Below, one piece after another: positions 29,120-36,716 of a stretch of 64,000 bases of DNA; within the stretch, counting starts at the first letter, position 1, and every line of letters begins with the position of its first letter. The notes beneath the pieces were generated by a model that did not search any database, was not told the DNA's origin, and saw nothing but the letters and a program-made list of their open reading frames with translations. Source of the stretch: Ideonella paludis (GTDB lineage Bacteria > Pseudomonadota > Gammaproteobacteria > Burkholderiales > Burkholderiaceae_C); NCBI RefSeq assembly GCF_018069865.1, contig NZ_JAGQDG010000006.1, positions 186,001-250,000 on the forward strand, given 5' to 3'. A program made the position numbers and the translations under genes.

Positions 29120-31654
29120 GTGCAAGACTGGGACATCCCTGACCTGTCGGACCCTGGCGACGCCGACGGCGGCGCGCCGGGCGCGGCCGAGCCCCTGGGC
29201 GCAGCGCCCCCGAGGGCGCCTGCTGCGGCACCCGCGGTGTCAGCCCCCGTGGCGGCTGCCCCGGCGCGGCCCGTGCCCACCCTGCCGCCAGAGGACGCGC
29301 TGCCCCCAGCCGCGGCCGCCCCTGCTCGCAGCGCAGCGCCGGCCACCGCCGCCGCCGCGCCGCGGGTCGCACCACCCCAGCAAGCCACGCCACCGCCGCC
29401 TGAGCCGCCGGCCCCACCGGCCTCCAGCGTGCCGCTGTGGCAGCCTGCCGCCGACATGCCCGATGGCCCCGAGGCCGACGCGCTGCTGCAAGCCTGCCTC
29501 TGGATGACCCGCCACCATGGCCGCGAGCGCTCCGCCGCGTCCTTGCTGGCGGGCGTGCCGCTGCGGGGCGGCCTGCAACCCGACCAAGCGGTGCGCGTGC
29601 TGCAAGAAGCGGGCTATCACGCCCAGTTGCTGGCGCGGCCCTTGCAAGACCTCTCCAACCTGCTGCTGCCCGTCATCGCCTTGTTGCGCGATGGAGACGC
29701 ATGCGTCATCACCCGCCGCATCTTCTCGCCCGATGGCGGCGACACCCATTACGAAATCGTCCTGGCCGGGGCCAGCGGCGCCACTTGCGTGGTGCCCGAG
29801 GCCGAGTTGCTGGACGAATACCTTGGCCATGTGCTGGCCGCCGCCCCGCGCCTGAGCCAACAAGCCCGGCGCGACCAGCCCGATGCCCTGATCGAGCCCG
29901 GCAGCCATTGGCTCTGGGGCACGCTGCGCCGCTTTGGGCCTTACTACCGCTCCGCCATGCTGGCCGCCCTGGTCAGCAATGTGATGATGATGGTGGGCGG
30001 CCTGGTGACCTCGGTGGTGTTTGACAAGGTCATCCCCCACCAAGCCTTTGTCACGCTGTGGACGCTGGCCGCCGGTGCCGCCTTGGCTTTGCTGCTGGAC
30101 CTGGCCGCCAAGCAGATCCGCGCCCACTTGATCGACCTCTCAGGCCGCAAGGCCGACCTCATCATCGGCTCGCTGCTGTTCCGCCAGACCCTGGGCGTGC
30201 GCATGGAGCACCGGCCGCAATCGTCCGGCGGCTATGCCCACCACCTGGCGCAGATTGAGACAGTGCGCGACTTCTTCACCTCGGCCACGCTGGCCACGCT
30301 GTCCGACCTGCCCTTCATCGCCCTCTTTGTGGCCATGACCTTCATGATCGGCGGGCCGCTGGGCTGGGTGCTGCTGCTGTCCATCCCGGTCATCCTCATC
30401 ATCGTGGCCGTCATCCAAGGCTCGCTGCGCCGCTCCATGCGGGCCAACCTCAACCACCAGACCGACCTGCAAGCCGTGCTGGTGGAAACGGTGGAAGGCC
30501 TGGAAGACCTCAAGGCCAGTGGTGCCCAAGGCCGCTTCCTGCACCGCTATGAAACTGCTACAGCCCAGGCCGCGGCGTCTTCGCTGCAGGCCCGCTCCAT
30601 CTCCAGTTGGAGCAACAACCTCAGCAGCGCGGCCCAGCAGGCCGTGACCCTGATCATGCTGGTCTGGGGGGTGTACCTCATCCGCGACGGCATCATCACC
30701 GCCGGTGCCTTGATCGGCGCCGTGATGTTCGCCGGTCGCGCCATCGCGCCGCTGGGCAGTGTGGTCTCGCTGGCCGTGCGCTACCAAGGCGCCAAGGCGG
30801 CGATGCAGGCGCTCGACCGGCTGATGCAAATGCCAGTGGAGCGCGACGAGCAGCGTGCCTATGTGGCCCGCCCGCGCCTCAAAGGCGGCCTGGCCCTGCG
30901 CCATGCCAGCTTTGCCTACCCCCCCACCGGGCACGACTTGGCCCCCACGGTGCTGCAAGACATCGAGCTGACCATCAACCCCGGCGACCGCGTCGCCATC
31001 TTGGGCCGCATCGGCAGTGGCAAATCGACCCTGCTGCGCCTGTTGGCCGGGCTGTATCAGCCCACCCAAGGCCGGGTGGAGGTGGACGGCATTGACCTGC
31101 GCCAGATCGACCCCGCCGACTTCCGCGCCAAGGTCGGCTTTGTCACCCAAGAGCCGCGCCTCTTTGGCGGCAGCTTGCGCGAGAACGTGCTGCTAGACCG
31201 CAGCGCCGCCGAGGCCCACCACCTGCCCACCGTGGCCCAGCTCACCGGCCTGGACCGCTTGGTGGCCAGCCACCCCATGGGCTGGGACTTGCCCGTGGGT
31301 GAACGCGGCGCCCTGCTCTCGGGCGGCCAGCGGCAACTGGTGGCGCTGGCGCGCTGCCTCATCACCTCGCCGCAGATCTTGCTGATGGACGAGCCCACCA
31401 GCTCCATGGACGCGCAAACCGAGATCGCCTTCCTCTCGCGCCTCAAGAGCGTGGTCGGCCAACGCACGCTGGTGGCCGTGACCCACCGCCCCGCTGTGCT
31501 AGAGCTGGTCACACGGCTGATCGTGGTGGACAACGGCCGCATCCTGATGGACGGGCCTAAGGCCCAGGTCTTAGCGGCGCTCTCGGGCCAGGCCCCGCAC
31601 CCGGCCGCTGCGGCAAAGGCGCAGGCGGCCCAGGCCGCAGGAGCCGGCGCATGA
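29120..31654 (+). CDS. type I secretion ABC transporter with C39-like domain
   Basis: 844 residues, GTG start at 29120 with AGGA upstream, 15 nt after the GT41 stop. An unusual Pro/Ala-rich extension fills about residues 15-110. A C39-like domain (about 115-240) keeps QACLWM but has Leu where the catalytic Cys of the peptidase DCG motif should be, so it is probably a non-cleaving CLD that holds the substrate. A six-helix transmembrane domain (about 265-560) precedes the nucleotide-binding domain: Walker A GRIGSGKST, signature LLSGGQRQ, Walker B ILLMDEPTS and His switch VTHRP. This is the LapB/HlyB-type inner-membrane motor that exports large repeat adhesins with C-terminal signals. It overlaps the adaptor gene by ATGA. 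Confidence 0.94.
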   Translation: MQDWDIPDLSDPGDADGGAPGAAEPLGAAPPRAPAAAPAVSAPVAAAPARPVPTLPPEDALPPAAAAPARSAAPATAAAAPRVAPPQQATPPPPEPPAPPASSVPLWQPAADMPDGPEADALLQACLWMTRHHGRERSAASLLAGVPLRGGLQPDQAVRVLQEAGYHAQLLARPLQDLSNLLLPVIALLRDGDACVITRRIFSPDGGDTHYEIVLAGASGATCVVPEAELLDEYLGHVLAAAPRLSQQARRDQPDALIEPGSHWLWGTLRRFGPYYRSAMLAALVSNVMMMVGGLVTSVVFDKVIPHQAFVTLWTLAAGAALALLLDLAAKQIRAHLIDLSGRKADLIIGSLLFRQTLGVRMEHRPQSSGGYAHHLAQIETVRDFFTSATLATLSDLPFIALFVAMTFMIGGPLGWVLLLSIPVILIIVAVIQGSLRRSMRANLNHQTDLQAVLVETVEGLEDLKASGAQGRFLHRYETATAQAAASSLQARSISSWSNNLSSAAQQAVTLIMLVWGVYLIRDGIITAGALIGAVMFAGRAIAPLGSVVSLAVRYQGAKAAMQALDRLMQMPVERDEQRAYVARPRLKGGLALRHASFAYPPTGHDLAPTVLQDIELTINPGDRVAILGRIGSGKSTLLRLLAGLYQPTQGRVEVDGIDLRQIDPADFRAKVGFVTQEPRLFGGSLRENVLLDRSAAEAHHLPTVAQLTGLDRLVASHPMGWDLPVGERGALLSGGQRQLVALARCLITSPQILLMDEPTSSMDAQTEIAFLSRLKSVVGQRTLVAVTHRPAVLELVTRLIVVDNGRILMDGPKAQVLAALSGQAPHPAAAAKAQAAQAAGAGA

Positions 31655-33036
31655 GCAAAGAAAAGCGTTGGCGTGCCGTGCTGTCGGGCCGGGCCGACGG
31701 CGTGGTGGGCGGCGGCGGTGCCATGGCGCCGCCCAGCAGCCGCCCCCTGCATGTCGCCTCCTCTGCCGCGCCGCCCAAGGCGCGTTGGCGCTTCTGGCCG
31801 TTGGGCAGCTCAAGCGGCGCCCGCCGCCACCGCCCGGTGCGGGAAGAAGACCTGAAGTTTCTGGATGCCGTCAAAGCCGCGCAGCAAGTGCATGCGCGCC
31901 CCGGCGCCAATGCCGCGCTTTACCTGATCGTGGTGGGCGTGGCCGCCATCACGCTGTGGGCGGCGATGACCCAGGTCGAGCAGATCACCCGCACCGAAGC
32001 CCGCGTGGTGCCGGAAGGGCGTGAGCAAGTCATCTCCAGCCTGGAGGGCGGCATCCTGCGCGAGCTGATGGTGCGTGAAGGCGCCCAGGTCACCGCGGGC
32101 CAGCCTTTGGCGCGGCTGGACCCGACGCGCTTTGAATCGCAGCAGAGCGAGGGGGCGTCACGCGTGCTGTCTCTCAAAGCGACGTTAGCAAGGCTGCGGG
32201 CCGAGGCAGATGGCCGCGCTTTAAGCTTCCCTGCCGACGTGGCCCGCGAGGCCAAGCTGGTGGCCGCCGAAACGGACGCCTACACCGCCCGCCGCCGCTT
32301 GCTGGCCGAAGCCATCGGCGCCAACCAAACCAGCATTGCCCTGGTGCAGCGCGAGCTGAACGTGGCCCAGCACATGAGCGAGCGCGGCCTGATGTCAGAT
32401 GTGGAAGTGATGCGCCTGAAGCGCCAGATCAATGACATGCGCCAGCAGTCGCTGGAGCGCGCCAACCGCTTTCGCCAAGAGGCCAGCACCGAGCTGCTCA
32501 AGGTGCAGGCGGAGCTGGCGCAGTTGGAAGAACAAATGGTGGCCCGTGAAGACGTGGTCAAGCGCACGGTGCTCAACTCGCCCGTGGATGGCCTGGTCAA
32601 GAACATCCGCGCCAACACCTTGGGCGGCGTGGTGGGGCCGGGCGCGCCCATCATGGAGATCGTGCCCAAAACCGCGCGCTTGCTGGTCGAGGCCAAGGTC
32701 AAGCCTGCAGACATCGGCTTTGTGCGGGTGGGCCAAACCGCCACCATGAAGCTCTCGGCCTATGAGTTCAACCTCTATGGCGGCCTGACCGGCACCGTCG
32801 AGTCCATCAGCCCTGACGCTCTGGGCGAGCCCGACAAACCCGGCGGCGGGCCCGATGCCACCTGGTTCCGCGCCCTGGTCAGCATCGACACCTCCACCCT
32901 GCGAGCCCAAGGTAAGGAGCTGCCGGTGATCCCCGGCATGACCGGCACGGTGGAGATCAACACCGGCCAGCGCAGCGTGCTGGACTTTGTGCTGCGGCCG
33001 CTGCTCAAGGCCAAAGAGGCCTTCAGAGAACGCTGA
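31651..33036 (+). CDS. HlyD-family type I secretion periplasmic adaptor
   Basis: 461 residues; ATG overlaps the transporter stop. A cytoplasmic N-terminal stretch of about 85 residues leads to one transmembrane helix (ALYLIVVGVAAITLWAAM, about 90-107). The lipoyl half-motif EGREQVISSLEGGILREL and PLARLDPTRFE, a long coiled-coil hairpin (about 165-310) and the second lipoyl half VLNSPVDGLVKNIRANTLGG follow. The C-terminal beta-barrel region ends near GMTGTVEINTGQRSVLDFVL, a signature of HlyD/LapC adaptors. It bridges the ABC transporter and a TolC-type outer-membrane channel. The gene is followed by a terminator and then an oppositely oriented gene before the TolC-family gene. Confidence 0.94.
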   Translation: MSKEKRWRAVLSGRADGVVGGGGAMAPPSSRPLHVASSAAPPKARWRFWPLGSSSGARRHRPVREEDLKFLDAVKAAQQVHARPGANAALYLIVVGVAAITLWAAMTQVEQITRTEARVVPEGREQVISSLEGGILRELMVREGAQVTAGQPLARLDPTRFESQQSEGASRVLSLKATLARLRAEADGRALSFPADVAREAKLVAAETDAYTARRRLLAEAIGANQTSIALVQRELNVAQHMSERGLMSDVEVMRLKRQINDMRQQSLERANRFRQEASTELLKVQAELAQLEEQMVAREDVVKRTVLNSPVDGLVKNIRANTLGGVVGPGAPIMEIVPKTARLLVEAKVKPADIGFVRVGQTATMKLSAYEFNLYGGLTGTVESISPDALGEPDKPGGGPDATWFRALVSIDTSTLRAQGKELPVIPGMTGTVEINTGQRSVLDFVLRPLLKAKEAFRER

Positions 33037-33042
33037 GGCCAC

Positions 33043-33067
33043 AAAAAAGGCTCCCGAAGGAGCCTTT
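33043..33067 (-). terminator. intrinsic terminator, mainly for the minus-strand barrel gene
   Basis: AAAGGCTCC and GGAGCCTTT form a perfect 9-bp stem with a 4-nt loop. On the minus strand the stem is followed by six T residues, directly after the stop of the outer-membrane protein gene. On the plus strand the tail is short, but the hairpin may also help end the adaptor transcript. Confidence 0.85.
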
Positions 33068-33089
33068 CGCAAGCCTGGGCGGGGGCCGC

Positions 33090-33659
33090 TCAGAAGTAGT
33101 AGTTCAGGCCCACCGAGAAGTGGGTGCCGTCGATGGACTGGCTGCCCAAGGTGTAGCTCTCGTTGGTCCAACGCAGGCTCACACCCACCTTGCCAAACAA
33201 GTACTCGCCATCAACGATCAGGCCCTTCTTGCCCTTGGGGCTGAATTCACCGACCTGTGACGCTGCGCCGCTGGACGACACATTGGCCGCAAAAGGCACC
33301 CGCACCCCAAAGCCAATGCGAGCCTTCGGGTTCAGGTTGTACTTGGCCATGAGCTCCACCGGAAAGCGCTGGAAAGTGACCCGGCCGTTCTTGGCATTGG
33401 TGGTGTAGAGGTGGTAGCCCAGGCTGCCCACGACCGACCAGTCTTCATCCACGCGGTAGTCCAGGCCACCCTTGAACTGCACGCCGTCACCGGCCTTCAT
33501 GTCTTGGGTAGAGCCATCGGTGTAGCGGATATTGGCCAGGGTGTCACCACCGCTGCCCAAGTCCAAACCCACAAAACCGCGCACCTGGCCCGGTTCGGCC
33601 GCCAGAGCGGCGCCACTCAGGGCGGCCAAGGCCACAGCGGCCAGCGTTGTCTTGAACAT
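33090..33659 (-). CDS. outer-membrane beta-barrel protein (OmpA/OmpW-like porin family)
   Basis: 189 residues from the ATG at 33659, chosen because AAGGATC lies just upstream and it gives an excellent signal peptide (MFKTTLAAVALAALSGAALA then AEPG). The mature protein of about 168 residues shows alternating strands such as VRGFVGLDLG, GVQFKGGLDYRV, WSVVGSLGYHLY, VELMAKYNL and VGVSLRWTNESYTLG. It ends in VGLNYYF, the C-terminal aromatic typical of BAM-assembled barrels. An eight-stranded barrel is likely. Specific function unknown. It lies on the opposite strand between the type I adaptor and the TolC-family gene. Confidence 0.8.
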   Translation of the reverse strand: MFKTTLAAVALAALSGAALAAEPGQVRGFVGLDLGSGGDTLANIRYTDGSTQDMKAGDGVQFKGGLDYRVDEDWSVVGSLGYHLYTTNAKNGRVTFQRFPVELMAKYNLNPKARIGFGVRVPFAANVSSSGAASQVGEFSPKGKKGLIVDGEYLFGKVGVSLRWTNESYTLGSQSIDGTHFSVGLNYYF

Positions 33660-33927
33660 GTTGTGATCCTTTTTGTGCGACATGAAAGGCCTCCTCTCGA
33701 GGCGGTGCGCAATTCTAGGAGCCGCCAGCAGCCGCCCCACCCCAGGGGCTGCGCCGGAGTTGGCAATCCGCCACGCCTTTCAAAAGCGCTGGCCGCAGGC
33801 CTGCAGCGCTGGCCGTGGCGCAGAAACACGGGGCTCAGCGGGCGCTCATTCGCGCTTTAGGCCCCTCAAGTTGGCGGTCTACTGAGGCCAGCAACTCTGA
33901 CCGGGGGCTTTGCTGCCCTTGCATGCC

Positions 33928-35316
33928 ATGGACACCTTGAACCACCGCACCGCCCGTCACCGTGCCCGCGCACCCCGCCCTGCCCTGCCGGGCAAACCCA
34001 CGGCCATTGCCGCTGTGGTGATTGCCGTGTTGGCGGCGGCGCTGATGAGCACCCGGGCTGAAGCCGCTTCGGCCTGCTCAGAGCCTGCGAATAACGGCAA
34101 GAACGAGGTCACCGACCCCGCCGCCGCGCGCTTGCAACTGGTGAGCCTGGTGGCCGCTGCGCAAAAGCGCAGCCAGTCGGTGGGGGCATCCAAGCTGCTG
34201 GCCGAGGCAGCCGCCTTCGATGTGGAAGAAATGCGAGCCGCAGGCAAGCCTCAGCTCAGCTTCAACACCAGCCTGGGCCCCGCCGGCAGCAAGCCCGAAG
34301 GCGGCGAGCACAAAGCCAGCCTGCAATGGCGCACCGGCGTGAACTTCTCTTGGGCGCTGTATGACCACGGCCGCGTCGAGCACCTGACCCGCTGGCGCGC
34401 CAGCCTGGCCGACGCTGCCCAACAAGGCCAAATCAGCTTGTCTGAACAAGTGGCCCTGCAAACCGTGAACCTGGCCATGGAGCGCAGCCGCCACCGGCTG
34501 CACACCCAAGTCTGGGGCCAATATGCGGCCAAGGTTTGCAAGCTGGTGGACTCGCTTGAACAAATCGTCGCGGCTGACAAAGGCCGGGGCAGCGAGCTGG
34601 TGCAGGCCCGCAAAACGCTGCAGCAAGTGCAGCTCTCGCAAGCCCAAGCCCGCACCCAACTGGCGGTGACCGAAACCCGCCTGAAGCGCCTGGTGGGCGA
34701 AGAGCTCCCCGAGCCGGCCAGCCTCTCGGCGCTGCTGCCTGGGGTGCCAGCGCTGGCTGACCTGCAAGACCGCGCCGTGCGCTCGGCCGACATCGTGGCA
34801 CTCGACGCCCAGGCCAAGGCTGCCGCCAACCTGGCTGACGCCACAGTGGCTTCGCAAAAGTTTCAGGCGGGTGTGGCCGTCAGTGTCAGCACTGCCCTGG
34901 GCAAAGAAAAATCCGGCGCCTGGAATGCGGGCGTCAGCCTCAGCATGCCCATCTTGAACCCCGGCGCCGACCCCGCCGCGCAAGCCGCCCGGCTGCGCGC
35001 CAACGCCGCCAAGCTGCAACGCGATGATGCGCTGGAGTCCCTGCGCAGCCGCTTGGCCGAAGTGCACCAACAAGCCGAGGCCTCCAGCACACGGGCCCGC
35101 GAAGTGGTGGGCGTGCTGCGCAACAGCGAGCGCGTGCGCGAGGACACCCTGGCGCAATGGCAGCAGTTGGGCCGCCGCTCTTTGTTTGATGTGATGTCCG
35201 CCGAGGGCGACCACTTCAACCTGCGCTTGGCCTATGTCGACGCCCTGCACGACAGCCAGCAATCGATGGCTTTGCTGTGGTCGCTGGCCGGTGGCATCAG
35301 CCAGCCCCTGAACTGA
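33928..35316 (+). CDS. TolC-family outer-membrane channel protein
   Basis: 462 residues from ATG 33928; a TTG six codons upstream is a weaker alternative. A signal peptide (AIAAVVIAVLAAALMSTRAEA) precedes two OEP-type repeats of long helices, for example DVEEMRAAGKPQLSFNTSLG with GVNFSWALYDHGRVEH, and later WNAGVSLSMPILNPGAD. LARAYVDAL-like helices near the C-terminus (RLAYVDALHDSQQS) complete the fold. Known role: outer-membrane exit duct for type I secretion or efflux. Its position just after the ABC transporter and HlyD genes suggests it completes that type I system, as LapE does for LapBC, although a divergent gene separates them and it must have its own promoter. Confidence 0.88.
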   Translation: MDTLNHRTARHRARAPRPALPGKPTAIAAVVIAVLAAALMSTRAEAASACSEPANNGKNEVTDPAAARLQLVSLVAAAQKRSQSVGASKLLAEAAAFDVEEMRAAGKPQLSFNTSLGPAGSKPEGGEHKASLQWRTGVNFSWALYDHGRVEHLTRWRASLADAAQQGQISLSEQVALQTVNLAMERSRHRLHTQVWGQYAAKVCKLVDSLEQIVAADKGRGSELVQARKTLQQVQLSQAQARTQLAVTETRLKRLVGEELPEPASLSALLPGVPALADLQDRAVRSADIVALDAQAKAAANLADATVASQKFQAGVAVSVSTALGKEKSGAWNAGVSLSMPILNPGADPAAQAARLRANAAKLQRDDALESLRSRLAEVHQQAEASSTRAREVVGVLRNSERVREDTLAQWQQLGRRSLFDVMSAEGDHFNLRLAYVDALHDSQQSMALLWSLAGGISQPLN

Positions 35317-35348
35317 GCCTACAGCCCCCAGGCCGCGCCACAGCCACC

Positions 35349-36395
35349 TCAGGCCTTGAGCTTCAAGATCATGGCAATGGCTTCGGCCATGGCCTGCTCA
35401 ATGGTCAGCGAGTCGGCAAAGTCTTTGCCGATCAAGGTGGCCACGTTCCAGTTCTTGTCAGCCACCGTCTGACGCCATTGCGGCGTCTCGGTGGCGCGCG
35501 TGATGATGCGGCGCAGATTGGCCTGTTGCTCCTCGCTGATCTTGCCGGCCGCAAACACACCGCGCCAATTGGCCAAGTCGGTTTGAATGCCGCCTTCAGA
35601 CAGCGAGGGAATGCCGTAGAGCTTGCGGCGTGACGAGACCGCCAGCGGCGTCAACACCTTGGCCTCGATGTCGCCCTTGAACTCGCTATAGCCCGAGATG
35701 GCCACCGTGGCTTTGCCGCTGGTGATCATGGCCACCGCCTCTTTGCCGCCGGGGTTGGGCTCGTACTTGAGCTTGGAGACATCCAGGCGCAACTGGCGCG
35801 CCATCATCGCGGCCAGCATGTGGTCCACCCCACCGGCCGAGCCGCCCGTGAACACCACGCTGGAGAGGTCACGCTTCATCTCATCGGCCAGGTCTTTCAA
35901 GTCCCTGATCTTGGACGTTGCGCCGCTGACCAGCACCATGTAGTCGCTGGTCAAGCGTGCCAAGGGTGTGACCTGGGCCAGCGTGATCTTGGGGCGGCTG
36001 GCCGCAATGGCGCCCACCATCACCATGCCGCCCACCAACAAGGCCGCCGGGTCGCTGGAAAAGCGCTCCACAAAATCGGCCAAGCCGATGGTGCCGCCCT
36101 TGCCGCCTTTGTTCTCGTACTCCACCTTCTGCGCCAGGCCCGCAGCCTGGATGGCCGCCCCCAGGGCGCGGCCGGTTTGGTCCCAGCCGCCGCCGGCGCT
36201 GCCAGGGATGTAGATGCGCATCAGCGGCAGCGCCACAGGCGCCGGGCCGGCGGGCTGGGGGGTCGGCGCGGGGCGATTGGGCGCCGGTGCTCGGGGTGCC
36301 GCGGGAGTGGCCACGGCCTGTGCGTGAGCCCCTTGGCCCAGCGCTGACAACAGAGTGCCTGCCGCACCCGCCAAAACCCAAGAACGACGGTCCAT
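35349..36395 (-). CDS. Bug/TctC-family tripartite tricarboxylate transporter substrate-binding protein
   Basis: 348 residues. Signal peptide MDRRSWVLAGAAGTLLSAL with AHAQA, then a Pro/Ala linker (about 27-55) and the periplasmic binding fold. Family signatures are IYIPGSAGGGWDQTGRAL, ENKGGKGGTIGLADF, VFTGGSAGGVDHMLAA and SGKATVAISGYSEF. These proteins bind carboxylated solutes in the periplasm. No TctA or TctB membrane gene is adjacent, which is common for this heavily expanded family in Burkholderiales. The C-terminus ends in a short helix (ILKLKA). The gene is convergent with the TolC-family gene, 32 nt between stops. Confidence 0.9.
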   Translation of the reverse strand: MDRRSWVLAGAAGTLLSALGQGAHAQAVATPAAPRAPAPNRPAPTPQPAGPAPVALPLMRIYIPGSAGGGWDQTGRALGAAIQAAGLAQKVEYENKGGKGGTIGLADFVERFSSDPAALLVGGMVMVGAIAASRPKITLAQVTPLARLTSDYMVLVSGATSKIRDLKDLADEMKRDLSSVVFTGGSAGGVDHMLAAMMARQLRLDVSKLKYEPNPGGKEAVAMITSGKATVAISGYSEFKGDIEAKVLTPLAVSSRRKLYGIPSLSEGGIQTDLANWRGVFAAGKISEEQQANLRRIITRATETPQWRQTVADKNWNVATLIGKDFADSLTIEQAMAEAIAMILKLKA

Positions 36396-36683
36396 GACTA
36401 CCCTTCAACAAACGAGTGGCCGGGAGTGTCGCTCATCTACAGCCCGGATTGAGGCTTGCTCGCACGCTGGCATGGGGATGGCAGGGCTTTGTGCACGGCA
36501 GCGGGCAGGCCCGGCTGGGCAGCCCGCCGGCTCGCCAACGCGCCGCGCGTGCAGATGCCCGCCAAAGGTGCGGTTCCGCGCGAATAAGGCACGGATTCGC
36601 GTTTTGAAACACTTTTATGGGCTGTTCGCCACAGAAGCGGGTATCTACCTGTACTCCTCTGCAAGCTTCTTCTCCAAAATTAA
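36396..36683. other. intergenic region between the Bug gene and the hydrolase gene
   Basis: Divergent promoter region of about 290 bases; GC falls towards the hydrolase gene. No convincing open frame is present. It should contain both divergent promoters, and its right end carries the palindrome listed separately. Confidence 0.5.
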
Positions 36684-36698
36684 AACGAACGGTCGTTC
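36684..36698. promoter_or_regulatory. palindromic operator-like site, TetR-type
   Basis: AACGAACGGTCGTTC contains the perfect palindrome GAACG-GT-CGTTC, overlapping AACGA-ACGG-TCGTT. It lies 19 nt before the hydrolase ATG, between an A/T-rich stretch and the strong AAGGAGA ribosome-binding site (36704-36710). The size, symmetry and position resemble TetR-family operators. No regulator gene is adjacent, so the binding protein would act from elsewhere. Confidence 0.45.
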
Positions 36699-36716
36699 TA
36701 TTTAAGGAGACAAGCG

